NCBI GenBank assembly: GCA_964443245.1
Contig: CAYUEG010000002.1
Span: 10,584 to 74,583, forward strand
Origin: CANJDH01 sp964443245
GTDB taxonomy: Bacteria; Pseudomonadota; Gammaproteobacteria; Burkholderiales; JAEUOS01
Reading direction: 5' to 3'
DNA length: 64,000 nt
Shown piece after piece: positions 42,613 to 51,571 of the stretch. The position numbers and the translations under genes were made by a program. The notes below the pieces were generated by a model, which did no database searches, was not told where the DNA came from, and saw nothing but the letters and a program-made list of their open reading frames with translations. The first letter of the stretch is position 1. Every line of letters begins with the position of its first letter.

Positions 42613-43743
42613 ATGTTGTCGAAGATGCATGTGCGCGATGTGCTGGCCCTGATTCTGGCGGTTTGCGGGGTGGTGATGCTGGGCCTGGGGGAGGCACGCG
42701 CCGAGCGCATCAAGGATCTGGTGAGTGTCCAGGGGGTGCGCAGCAACCAGCTGCTCGGCTATGGACTGGTGGTCGGGCTTGATGGCAGCGGTGACCAGAC
42801 CACGCAGACACCCTTCACGGTGCAAAGCCTGGCTACGATGCTGTCGCAGCTGGGCATCACGCTGCCGCCCGGAACCAATCTGCAACTGAAGAACGTGGCG
42901 GCAGCGATGGTCACGGCGCAACTGCCGGCCTTCGCACAGCCGGGGCAGCCCCTCGATATCACCGTCTCTTCGATGGGGAACGCCAAGTCCTTGCGCGGCG
43001 GCACACTGCTGCTGACCCCGCTGAAGGGCGCGGATGGGCAGATCTACGCGATGGCACAGGGCAATATCGTGGTTGCGGGTGCGGGAGAAACGGCCGCGGG
43101 AAGCAAGGCGCAGATCAATCACCTCAGTGCCGGACGGATTCCCGGCGGTGCGACAGTGGAGCGTGCCGTCGCCAGCTCTTTTGCGCTCGGGGACCAGCTC
43201 CGCCTTGAACTGCATACCCTGGATTTCGGTACGGCGCGGCGTGTGGTGGAGGCGATCAACGCGCGCATGGGAAGCGGTACCGCGCAGGCCTTGAATGGCC
43301 GCGTGATTCAGGTGCAGGCGCCTGCCGGAGTGGATGCCCGGGTGGGCTTTCTGGCAGAACTGGAAAACCTCAGCGTGGATGTGGTCGCAGGCGCCGCCAA
43401 GGTGATCATCAATGCGCGCACCGGATCCGTGGTGATGAATCAGTCGGTGACCCTGGAGGCCTGCGCCGTGGCACACGGTAATCTTTCCGTGACGGTCAAT
43501 TCGACGCCGGTCATCAGCCAGCCCAATGCGCTGTCGCAAACCGGACAAACGGTGGTGTCCGAGCGCGCCGACATCCAGATCCGCCAGGATGGCGGCAAGA
43601 TGATCCTGCTCGACGCCGGTGTGCGTCTGGCGGATGTCGTCAAGGCGCTCAATACCCTCGGAGCAACGCCGCAGGATTTGCTGGCCATCCTGCAGGCCAT
43701 GAAGGCTTCCGGTGCGCTGCGCGCCGAACTGGAGATCATCTGA
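42613..43743 (+). CDS. flgI: Flagellar P-ring protein FlgI
   Basis: FlgI forms the periplasmic P-ring. The 376-aa precursor has a signal peptide (VLALILAVCGVVMLGLGEARA, cut before ERIKDL) and the typical start ERIKDLVSVQGVRSNQLLGYGLVVGLDGSGDQT. GGGAG lies upstream of ATG 42613. Its stop is just before the flgJ ATG. Confidence 0.97.
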   Translation: MLSKMHVRDVLALILAVCGVVMLGLGEARAERIKDLVSVQGVRSNQLLGYGLVVGLDGSGDQTTQTPFTVQSLATMLSQLGITLPPGTNLQLKNVAAAMVTAQLPAFAQPGQPLDITVSSMGNAKSLRGGTLLLTPLKGADGQIYAMAQGNIVVAGAGETAAGSKAQINHLSAGRIPGGATVERAVASSFALGDQLRLELHTLDFGTARRVVEAINARMGSGTAQALNGRVIQVQAPAGVDARVGFLAELENLSVDVVAGAAKVIINARTGSVVMNQSVTLEACAVAHGNLSVTVNSTPVISQPNALSQTGQTVVSERADIQIRQDGGKMILLDAGVRLADVVKALNTLGATPQDLLAILQAMKASGALRAELEII

Positions 43744-43744
43744 C

Positions 43745-44635
43745 ATGAACGCCGCGGTCGACAGCTCAATCGGAACCCGTTTTGCGCTCGATGGCAAAGG
43801 GCTGGACGAGCTCAAGCGCAAGGCACGCGATGTATCGAACGGTGATTCGCAGAAGCAGGCCTTGCGGCAGGCGGCCGGGCAGTTCGAAGCGGTATTCATG
43901 AACATGCTCCTGAAAAGCATGCGCGATACCCTGCCCAAGGATGGCGCGTTCGAGAGCGAGACCACACGCACGTTCACAGGCATGTACGACCAGCAGCTGG
44001 CGCAGAAGATCTCGGAGAAGGGCGTCGGGCTGGCCGACATGATCGTGCGCCAGGTGGAATCCCGTGGCGGCGCGCAGCCGGCCGTCAAGGCACCGAGCAT
44101 GCCCTCCACCCTGGACAAGATCAAGTCGGCCACGGCGGAGGCAGCCACCGCCGCCGACGGGGCCATCAGTGGAGCGCCGAAGGAGTTTGTGCAGCGGATG
44201 TGGAAAAGCGCCCGTGCGGCGGAGGAGAGCACGGGCATGCCTGCCCAGTTCATCCTCGGCCAGGCGGCGCTGGAGTCGGGCTGGGGCAAGCGGGAGATAC
44301 GCCATGCCGACGGCAGTACCAGCCATAACCTGTTTGGCATCAAGGCTGGACCGGGCTGGAAGGGCGCCACTGTCGACGCTGTCACCACCGAGTATGTCGG
44401 TGGCGTCGCGCGCAAGGTAACCGAGAAGTTTCGCGCCTATGACTCCTATGCCGACAGCTTCGCCGACTACGCCCGGCTGATCACCAACAATCCGCGCTAT
44501 GCCGCGACGCTCAAGTCAGGTAACGATGCCGATCGCTTTGCCCGCAGCCTGCAGGATGCGGGTTACGCCACCGACCCGCTTTACGCCCACAAGTTGTCGC
44601 GCGTGATCGGGCAGACCCTGCGGGCAGTAGGCTGA
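43745..44635 (+). CDS. flgJ: Rod scaffold and peptidoglycan hydrolase FlgJ
   Basis: FlgJ caps the growing rod and cuts peptidoglycan. The 296-aa protein has the N-terminal rod-capping domain (AAGQFEAVFMNMLLKSMRDTLPK) and a C-terminal glucosaminidase domain from about residue 140 (FILGQAALESGWGKREIR with the catalytic Glu, HNLFGIKAGPGWKG). Both domains are present, as in enterics. It starts 1 base after the flgI stop. Confidence 0.97.
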   Translation: MNAAVDSSIGTRFALDGKGLDELKRKARDVSNGDSQKQALRQAAGQFEAVFMNMLLKSMRDTLPKDGAFESETTRTFTGMYDQQLAQKISEKGVGLADMIVRQVESRGGAQPAVKAPSMPSTLDKIKSATAEAATAADGAISGAPKEFVQRMWKSARAAEESTGMPAQFILGQAALESGWGKREIRHADGSTSHNLFGIKAGPGWKGATVDAVTTEYVGGVARKVTEKFRAYDSYADSFADYARLITNNPRYAATLKSGNDADRFARSLQDAGYATDPLYAHKLSRVIGQTLRAVG

Positions 44636-44687
44636 GCATGATGACGGCAATCTCGCCCCGGCTATTGGACAAGGAAAAGGCCTGAAC

Positions 44688-46583
44688 ATGGCAGCATCGA
44701 TTCTCGGCATTGGCATCATGGGCCTGAATGCGGCCCAGACCGGCCTGACGACCACGTCCCACAACATCAGCAACGCCAACACACCCAGCTTCAGCCGCCA
44801 AAGCACGGTGCAAAGCACGGCGGTACCGCTTTTTACCGGTGCCGGCTACATGGGGCAGGGGGCCCAGGTAGACACGATCCGGCGTTCGTACAGCAGTTTT
44901 CTCGAGGCGCAGGTTCGTGAGGCCACATCGCAATCGGCCCATGTGCAGGCGCTGCACCAGCAGGCTTCGAATATCGACAACCTGTTTGCCGACCCCTCAA
45001 CCGGCCTGACGCCGGCGATGAACGACTTTTTCGCCAGTATCAACACGCTTTCTGCCAATCCTGGCGACAGTGCGGCCAGGCAGCAAGTGTTGAGCGCATC
45101 CGAAACCATGGCGGGCCGCTTCCGCGGGCTCGCCGATACGCTGCAGGACACGCGCCGTGACATCAATCAGCGCATTCAGACGTCGATTGAATCGATCAAT
45201 GGTTCGGCGGCGCACGTTGCGGCGCTGAACGACAAGATCCGCACGGCACTGGGTTCCGGGCAAACGCCGAATGATCTGCTCGATCAACGGGATGCCATCC
45301 TGCGGGACCTCTCCTCCAAGGTACGCATCAACGTCGTCGCGCTTGCCGACGGCACTGTCAACGCGTTCATGCCCAATGGCCTCGGCATCGTGCTGGGCAC
45401 GCAAACGGTTGCGCTGTCGGCACAGGGCGACCCGGCCGATCCCGCGAACACCGCGATCGGTCTGCAGACGACGGCGGGTTTCAAACCGCTGCGCGAAGCC
45501 GATCTCTCGGGAGGTGATTTAGGCGGCCTGCTTGCATTTCGCAGCACGGTCCTTGACAGCACCGAGAATGCATTGGGGCGGGTTGCTGCCACGCTGGCCA
45601 GCGCATTCAATGCGCAGCACATGGTGGGGATGGATCGGAACGGGAATGCCGGTACGCAGTTCTTCGTGGCCGGGGGCGGACCGATCGTCAACACGAACGC
45701 CAACAATACCGGCAATGCCGTGCTTGGTGCCAGCGTGTCCAGCATCAATGCGGCGACCACCAATGATTACCGGGTCACCTATACCGGCACCGGTTATGAC
45801 GTGCGCAACCTGTCCGACAATTCGGTGCAGTCGTTTGCCACCCTGCCGCAAACCATTGGGGGCATTGCCATTTCGGTCACCAGCGGCACGCCGGCCGCCG
45901 GCGACAGTTTTCTGATTCAGCCGATGCGCGATGCGGCGCGCAACTTCACGGTGGCGATTCGCGATGCCAGTGCGATCGCTGCCGGCTATCCCATGCGGGG
46001 ACAGGCGGCCGCGGCGAACACCAGCCAGTCGTCATTGCAACTGACCGGGGTCACACCGCCAGCCAACGCCAATCTGACACAGCCGGTGACGCTGACCTTT
46101 ACCTCCGCCGGCACGTTTGACGTATCTGGGGTCGGAACCGGCAACCCCTCCGGCGTCGCTTTTTCGGCCGGGCAGGCTGTTTCCTACAATGGATGGACCG
46201 CCACCTTCAAGGGGAACCCCAAGGCGGGCGATGTCTTCACCATTGTTCCCAACGTGGCCGGGGTTGGCGATAACGGCAACCTCGAACAACTCGGCGCGGT
46301 GTACAGCGCGCGGCTGCTGGACGGTGCAAGCGCGAGTATCCACGATGCCTACGCCCAGATGGTCAGCCGGGTGGGCGTGGTCACCAACGGCGCCGCAGTC
46401 GATACCAAGGCCTATTCGGCGGTGGTGGCGCAGGCGCAGGCGGCTCAGCAATCCGTGTCCGGTGTCAATCTGGACGAGGAGGCCGCCAATCTGCTGAAGT
46501 ACCAGCAGGCCTACCAGGCTTCCGGAAAAGTGATTGCCACCGCCAATTCCCTGTTTGAAGAGATCTTGAGCATCATGCGGTAA
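44688..46583 (+). CDS. flgK: Hook-filament junction protein FlgK
   Basis: FlgK (HAP1) joins hook to filament. The 631-aa protein has ILGIGIMGLNAAQTGLTTTSHNISNANTPSFSRQ at the N-terminus and GVNLDEEAANLLKYQQAYQASGKVIATANSLFEEIL at the C-terminus, with a long Ala/Thr/Gly-rich exposed centre. It is followed by flgL after 12 bases. Confidence 0.97.
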   Translation: MAASILGIGIMGLNAAQTGLTTTSHNISNANTPSFSRQSTVQSTAVPLFTGAGYMGQGAQVDTIRRSYSSFLEAQVREATSQSAHVQALHQQASNIDNLFADPSTGLTPAMNDFFASINTLSANPGDSAARQQVLSASETMAGRFRGLADTLQDTRRDINQRIQTSIESINGSAAHVAALNDKIRTALGSGQTPNDLLDQRDAILRDLSSKVRINVVALADGTVNAFMPNGLGIVLGTQTVALSAQGDPADPANTAIGLQTTAGFKPLREADLSGGDLGGLLAFRSTVLDSTENALGRVAATLASAFNAQHMVGMDRNGNAGTQFFVAGGGPIVNTNANNTGNAVLGASVSSINAATTNDYRVTYTGTGYDVRNLSDNSVQSFATLPQTIGGIAISVTSGTPAAGDSFLIQPMRDAARNFTVAIRDASAIAAGYPMRGQAAAANTSQSSLQLTGVTPPANANLTQPVTLTFTSAGTFDVSGVGTGNPSGVAFSAGQAVSYNGWTATFKGNPKAGDVFTIVPNVAGVGDNGNLEQLGAVYSARLLDGASASIHDAYAQMVSRVGVVTNGAAVDTKAYSAVVAQAQAAQQSVSGVNLDEEAANLLKYQQAYQASGKVIATANSLFEEILSIMR

Positions 46584-46595
46584 AGGATGATTTCC

Positions 46596-47798
46596 ATGAG
46601 AATGAGCACACAGACGTTGTACGAGGCAGGAACAGCCTCGCTCGGATCACAGCAGACAGACCTGTTCAGGATCCAGCAGCAGATGGCCACCGGACGCCGC
46701 GTGCTGACGCCGGCAGATGATCCGGTATCGTCCAGCGCGATCCTGAATGCGCGGCAGGCACTGCATTTCAACGCACAGCATGCGGAAAACCAGACGGCGG
46801 CCAGCAATGCCCTGGGTCTGGTGGAGAATACGCTGGGAGCCGCCGGTGATGCGATTCAGGATGCACGGCAGCTGATCCTCTCGGCCAACAATGGTGCGCT
46901 CACGGATGCCGATCGACGCACGGTTGCCACGCAGCTGGAGAATCTGCTCAGCCAGCTCACCGGTATTGCCAACACGCGCGATGGCGGCGGCCGTTACATG
47001 TTCGGCGGTTTCAAGGACGAATTGCCGCCCTTTGCGCTCAATGCAACGGGCGGTGTGTATACCGGGGACGAGGGTGAGCGCCGCGTCGAAGTGGCGCCGC
47101 AACGCAGCATGGAAGTGACGACCAGCGGTGCGGCGACCTTCATGCGCATTCCGAACGGCAATGGCGTGTTCTCCGCGCGTGCCGGGGCCGCCAATGCGGG
47201 TTCCGGCGTGATCGATCCGGGGCAGGTGGTGAATCCGGCGGCCTTGACCGGGAACCAGTACCGGATTCAGTTTACCGGCGCTGCCACTTACGATCTGCTC
47301 GACGTCACCGCCGGCACCACGGTGTCCAGCGCCAACGCGTTCACGCCGGGAACCGCGATTACCGTGGCCGGGATGCAGACCACCATCGCCGGACAACCGT
47401 CGGCGGGAGACAGCTTTGACCTTGCCCCCAGCGCACAGCAGGATGTCTTCACCACGCTGCGCTCGATCATCACCGCACTCAATACGCCGACCAGTGGCAC
47501 GGCGGGCACCACGCGGGTGACCAATCAGATCAACGCGGCGGTCATGGATCTTGACCGTGCCGCAGACAACATCCTGACGACCCGCACGCAAGTGGGTTCG
47601 CGCATGGCCGAACTGGATCGGCTGCAGGCCGTCAACAGCGCCTCCGGCATTGAACACCAGCGGCGCCTGTCCGAACTGGAGGATCTCGACTATGCCGCGG
47701 CGGCGTCGGATCTGACCCGCAAGCAGACCATGCTGCAGGCCAATCAGGAGACGTTTGCGCGCCTGGCCAAGCTGAGCTTGTTCAATTTCCTGGCGTGA
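46596..47798 (+). CDS. flgL: Hook-filament junction protein FlgL
   Basis: FlgL (HAP3) is the second junction protein. The 400-aa protein has RMSTQTLYEAGTASLGSQQTDLFRIQQQMATGRRVLTPADDP and a flagellin-like C-terminus (YAAAASDLTRKQTMLQANQETFARLAKLSLFNFLA). AAAGG is 9 bases before ATG 46596; an in-frame ATG at 46587 is an alternative. Its last 55 bases overlap the convergent GGDEF-EAL gene. Confidence 0.96.
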   Translation: MRMSTQTLYEAGTASLGSQQTDLFRIQQQMATGRRVLTPADDPVSSSAILNARQALHFNAQHAENQTAASNALGLVENTLGAAGDAIQDARQLILSANNGALTDADRRTVATQLENLLSQLTGIANTRDGGGRYMFGGFKDELPPFALNATGGVYTGDEGERRVEVAPQRSMEVTTSGAATFMRIPNGNGVFSARAGAANAGSGVIDPGQVVNPAALTGNQYRIQFTGAATYDLLDVTAGTTVSSANAFTPGTAITVAGMQTTIAGQPSAGDSFDLAPSAQQDVFTTLRSIITALNTPTSGTAGTTRVTNQINAAVMDLDRAADNILTTRTQVGSRMAELDRLQAVNSASGIEHQRRLSELEDLDYAAAASDLTRKQTMLQANQETFARLAKLSLFNFLA

Positions 47799-49978
47799 CA
47801 GGCCGTTGCCGGTACCCTGAGGTTCGGCCCGTCTGTGGTGGCGGATCCTTCTGGCGGGAGGCTCGCAGGGGCGCCGTCGGGTCGAACAGTGTCTGAACCA
47901 GACTGTCGCAGCAGGGCGCGGAAGAGGGCATCCGGAACCGGCTTGCTGAACAGGTAACCCTGCATGGTCTGACAACCGTGCGTGCGCAGCAGGGCAAGCT
48001 GTGCATCGGTCTCGACGCCTTCGGCAACCACCTCAAGCTTGAGGGTTCGGGCCATCGCAATGATCGCAGCCGTGATGATCTCGTTATCGTGATTGTCGTT
48101 GATGTCCGACACGAATGACCGGTCGATCTTCAGCTGATGAATGTCAAACTTCTTGAGATAGGCAAACGAGGAGTAGCCGGTACCGAAGTCGTCGATCGCC
48201 AGCCGTACCCCAAGACGTTTCAGGCGCTGCAGGCTGACGATGGTGGTGGCCAGATCCTTCATCAGCATCGATTCGGTGATCTCGAGCTCGAGAAGGTGAG
48301 CGGGCAGATTGGTGGCGTGCAGCACGTCCTCGATCATCTCGACGAATCCGGGCTTCTGGAAGTGTGATCCCGGAATGTTCACGGCGACCCGAATCGGCGG
48401 CAAGCCGTCTGCGATCCAGGAGGCGGCATCACTGGCAGCCTGCCGCAATGCCCACTCCCCGAAAGGCACGATCAAGCCGCTTTCCTCGGCAATCGGGATG
48501 AATACCGACGGTGGCACCGGTTTGCCTTCGTGCTTCCAGCGCATCAATGCTTCGGCGCCGACAATCTTGCCGCTCATCCCATCGATCTGGATCTGGTAAT
48601 GCAGTTCAAGTTCATTGCGCTCGAGTGCCTTGTTGAGCGCCTGCTCCAGCTCCCAGCGCTGGCGGTCCGTGGTCTGCATCTCGGGCGTATAGGCGCACAA
48701 GTCATTGCGGCCCTGTGCCTTGGCCGAATACATCGCAGCGTCGGCGTTGCGCAGCAGTTCGTCCGGATCGACGCCGTCCTGTGGATATTGGGCAATGCCG
48801 ATGCTGGCACTGACGAATGTCTCCTGGCCGTTGATGAGGAACGGGGCACGCAGCGATTCGAGCATGCGCTCGGCAACCTGCATGGATTGCTTCTCGTCCG
48901 TGATGTTGGTCAGCAGGACGACAAATTCGTCACCGCCCAGGCGGGCGACGATGTCACGGTTGCCATCCCGCCAGCGTACGCACTGGCTCAGGCGCTCCGC
49001 CACCTCGCGCAGGAGCATGTCGCCGGCTCCATGACCCTGGGTGTCGTTGACGTGCTTGAATCGGTCAAGATCGACAAACAGTGCCGCCAGTTTGCCGACC
49101 GACTGTTCGGCTTCCGCCACGGCGTCCTCAAACGCCACCTGAAACAGCCGGCGATTCGGCAACCCTGTCAGCGAATCGTAATTGGCCAGGGAGAGGATCT
49201 GTTCCTCGATGCGCTTGCGCTGTGAAATGTCCTGGATGGTGCCTGCGATGACGTCAATGGCGCCCGATTCCGAGCGTTGTGCCTGCGCCTCTAGCTGAAC
49301 GAACGACAAGTCGTCGGCATTGCGCCCCAGACTCAGTTCGATCGCCAGTTCACCGCCATCATGAGCCAAGCGCGCCAGCGATCGCTCCAGCGCCTGCTTG
49401 TCCTCGCTTACTACGTGTTCGAAGAATGTTCCCTTGTCGACGACCCCGGAGGTCGTGCCGGCGCGCGCGATGCCCATGCTGATTTCGCAGGCGGTGACCT
49501 TGCCGGTGCGCAGATCGATCTCCCAGTTGCCCAGGCGGGCAATCTTCTGGGCACGCGCCAGTTTGGCGCGGCTCTCTTCGAGTTCCTGACGCATCCGGCT
49601 GGCACGCAGTAGATAGCGGGTACGTTGCGCCAGAAGCGTCCACTGATTCGATTTGACGAAGAAATCGGTTGCGCCCGCTTCGTAGGCGAAGGCGATCGAT
49701 TTTTCGTCGTCCAGGCCGGTCAGCATCAAAATCGGAATATGCGCGCCGTTGGGTTGCAGGCGAATCGCCCTGCAGACGTCAAATCCATCCATGCCTGGCA
49801 TGAGTGCGTCCAGCAGCACGCAATCGAAGGCCTGCTGTGAAAACTTGTCAAGTGCTTCCTGGCCGCTCCCGGCTTCGACGATACGCATGCCCTTCTGGGC
49901 GAGTACCGAGGCGGTCAACAGCCGGGAAACCGGATCGTCATCCACGAGCAATACGACGTCATGATCAGTCGGATGCAT
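47744..49978 (-). CDS. REC-PAS-GGDEF-EAL cyclic-di-GMP enzyme
   Basis: A 744-aa protein with a receiver (about 8-122; Asp in VLLDALMPGMDG, Lys in FFVKSN), a PAS domain (145-255), GGDEF (262-430, motif RLGGDEF) and EAL (440-690). All main phosphodiesterase motifs are there: GAEALMRW, LEITES, IDDFGTGYSSF, LKIDRSF, VAEGVET. The RxxD inhibitory site before GGDEF is absent (GNRD). It is probably a c-di-GMP phosphodiesterase, perhaps bifunctional, controlled by phosphorylation. Its ATG overlaps the REC-HPt gene by 14 bases, implying coupled expression; its 3' end overlaps flgL by 55 bases. Confidence 0.92.
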   Translation of the reverse strand: MHPTDHDVVLLVDDDPVSRLLTASVLAQKGMRIVEAGSGQEALDKFSQQAFDCVLLDALMPGMDGFDVCRAIRLQPNGAHIPILMLTGLDDEKSIAFAYEAGATDFFVKSNQWTLLAQRTRYLLRASRMRQELEESRAKLARAQKIARLGNWEIDLRTGKVTACEISMGIARAGTTSGVVDKGTFFEHVVSEDKQALERSLARLAHDGGELAIELSLGRNADDLSFVQLEAQAQRSESGAIDVIAGTIQDISQRKRIEEQILSLANYDSLTGLPNRRLFQVAFEDAVAEAEQSVGKLAALFVDLDRFKHVNDTQGHGAGDMLLREVAERLSQCVRWRDGNRDIVARLGGDEFVVLLTNITDEKQSMQVAERMLESLRAPFLINGQETFVSASIGIAQYPQDGVDPDELLRNADAAMYSAKAQGRNDLCAYTPEMQTTDRQRWELEQALNKALERNELELHYQIQIDGMSGKIVGAEALMRWKHEGKPVPPSVFIPIAEESGLIVPFGEWALRQAASDAASWIADGLPPIRVAVNIPGSHFQKPGFVEMIEDVLHATNLPAHLLELEITESMLMKDLATTIVSLQRLKRLGVRLAIDDFGTGYSSFAYLKKFDIHQLKIDRSFVSDINDNHDNEIITAAIIAMARTLKLEVVAEGVETDAQLALLRTHGCQTMQGYLFSKPVPDALFRALLRQSGSDTVRPDGAPASLPPEGSATTDGPNLRVPATACHARKLNKLSLARRANVS

Positions 49979-50912
49979 CGGTTTGCTCCTCTGCCTGCAA
50001 GACCTGCAGGCGCAAGATGTCGTCCATGGCCAACTGGACGGCAGATTCCACTTCGCACATCAGGTGTTGTGCACGGGAAAGTTGATCAATGCTTGCCGCC
50101 TGTTCGATCATTCGAAACAGCTCGGCCGCTTTCAGCGCACCAAAGTGCGTGTGCCCGGACTTGAGCGCATGGGCGGTGGCGCGCACCTCGGAGGCGTCCT
50201 GGTGGTGCAAGGCATCGCGCAGCTTCTGCAGATTGTGCGGCACGCTAACGACGTAGGCCTCGCACAAGCGTCCGAGCAGGCCCGGGGCCCCAGCACGCTG
50301 CAGGCAGAGCAGGCCCTCAACAACCTCCCTGGAAAGGGATCGTGACGAAAGCAGCGTGACCGGCACCGCGGGTTTGGCGTATTGGCCGGCCCCTGGCGAT
50401 GTCGATCCCCGGGATCCTGCCGACAACGACCGATCAATCAGCCATCGGTCCAGCATCTGGTGCAATTGTGCATCGGTAAACGGCTTGCTGAGGTAGTCCG
50501 AGAAGCCGGCGGCGAGGCATCGGTCACGATCGCCAGGAAGCGCATTCGCCGTCAGGGCAATGACGGGAATGTCGTCGGGCACCCGCAGGGGCGATTCCGA
50601 AGCGGCAGACTGGCGAATGGCGGTCGCTGCCAGAAAGCCGTTCATCACTGGCATCTGGCAATCCATCAAGACGATATCGAACGCTTCAGATGCAAGCCGT
50701 TCCAGCGCGGCCCTGCCATTTTCTGCACAGGCGATGTCGAAATCGCACCCTTCGAGCATGGTCAGGGCGATCTCCAGATTGATGGGGTCATCGTCGACCA
50801 GAAGCACGCGTACCGGACGTGGCCGGCCCAGCCGGGGCACGATGCACGGCTCGGTGTGCCGCGTCGTGACGGCGACGGGCACACAGGCAGGGGGTGACGA
50901 GGACAGGCGCAC
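49965..50912 (-). CDS. REC-HPt phosphorelay protein
   Basis: A 315-aa protein with a receiver (about 34-160: VLLVDDDPINLEIALTMLE, VLMDCQMPVMNGF, LTANAL, YLSKPF) and a C-terminal HPt domain (about 205-300) with phospho-His in ATAHALKSGHTHFGA. It can pass phosphate between a hybrid-type kinase and other receivers. The receiver type is that of C-terminal hybrid kinase receivers, so it looks like a kinase remnant acting as a phosphorelay hub. GTG 50912 is used, 15 bases after the pseudo-receiver gene. It overlaps the GGDEF-EAL gene. Confidence 0.88.
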   Translation of the reverse strand: MRLSSSPPACVPVAVTTRHTEPCIVPRLGRPRPVRVLLVDDDPINLEIALTMLEGCDFDIACAENGRAALERLASEAFDIVLMDCQMPVMNGFLAATAIRQSAASESPLRVPDDIPVIALTANALPGDRDRCLAAGFSDYLSKPFTDAQLHQMLDRWLIDRSLSAGSRGSTSPGAGQYAKPAVPVTLLSSRSLSREVVEGLLCLQRAGAPGLLGRLCEAYVVSVPHNLQKLRDALHHQDASEVRATAHALKSGHTHFGALKAAELFRMIEQAASIDQLSRAQHLMCEVESAVQLAMDDILRLQVLQAEEQTDASD

Positions 50913-50927
50913 GATCGTCCCGGAAGG

Positions 50928-51383
50928 TCAATGCAGCATGGTTCTCGCGCCTTCGCGGTAATCGGGCGCAAGGGTGGCCGGGCCGACGCGCAAGCTCTTC
51001 AATTCGGCCTGCGCGTGGCGCAGGGAGAGCAGATTGACCACCCGGGCGACCAGTTCCGGCAGGTCGACTGGCTGCTCCAGGAAATCCGTCGCGCCAATGC
51101 GCAGGGCATCGCCCCGGAGGAAACGGGCGGATGGGTCATGCATCAGCACCACCGGATTGTCATCTCGGCCGGGGATCTGACGGAATCGGCGGATGAATTC
51201 CAGTCCGTCGGTCGCCCGCATCAGATGGGAGACCAGCACCAGGTCCGGTTCGTGTTCGAAGCTCCAGTCCAGGGCGGCGGCAGGATGCTCGAATCCGAGC
51301 ACCGTTGCCAGCCGGCATTGACCGATGGCCTGTTGAATCCATGACACCTCTTCGGGTCGATCGCTTACAACAATGATATTCAT
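50928..51383 (-). CDS. Degenerate receiver (pseudo-receiver) protein
   Basis: A 151-aa receiver-fold protein: MNIIVVSDRPEEVSWIQQAI at the start, EPDLVLVSHLMRATDGLEFI at the phosphorylation site and GATDFLEQPVDLPELVARVV at the end. The phospho-acceptor Asp is Ser52, the conserved Lys is Gln104, and the acidic pair is altered, so it should not be phosphorylated. A 30-residue tail (HAQAELKSLRV...) follows. ATG 51383 is preceded by GGGGAACC; upstream codons lack family similarity. A sigma-28 promoter match is just upstream. First gene of the three-gene operon. Confidence 0.82.
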   Translation of the reverse strand: MNIIVVSDRPEEVSWIQQAIGQCRLATVLGFEHPAAALDWSFEHEPDLVLVSHLMRATDGLEFIRRFRQIPGRDDNPVVLMHDPSARFLRGDALRIGATDFLEQPVDLPELVARVVNLLSLRHAQAELKSLRVGPATLAPDYREGARTMLH

Positions 51384-51420
51384 GGTGACAAGGTTCCCCA
51401 GATTTGAAATGAATACCCCC

Positions 51421-51447
51421 TTTACGGCAGGGGTCGGGAAATCTTGA
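51421..51447 (-). promoter_or_regulatory. Predicted sigma-28 promoter of the pseudo-receiver operon
   Basis: TCAAGATT (51447-51440), exactly 11 bases, then GCCGTAAA (51428-51421) on the minus strand. It matches the flgM promoter here at 7 of 8 (-35) and 6 of 8 (-10) positions and is 38 bases before the ATG. Position, spacing and strand all fit. Confidence 0.65.
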
Positions 51448-51571
51448 TGATCGGGCGGTCGGAAGCCCCAAACTGGCCTGCATAAGACAACCTGTTCACC
51501 GCTTTCCGCTGCCGCCCGCAGGCGTAGAGTGCGGTGTCCCCATCGGCAATCCGGCAAATGTCCCCACCACC

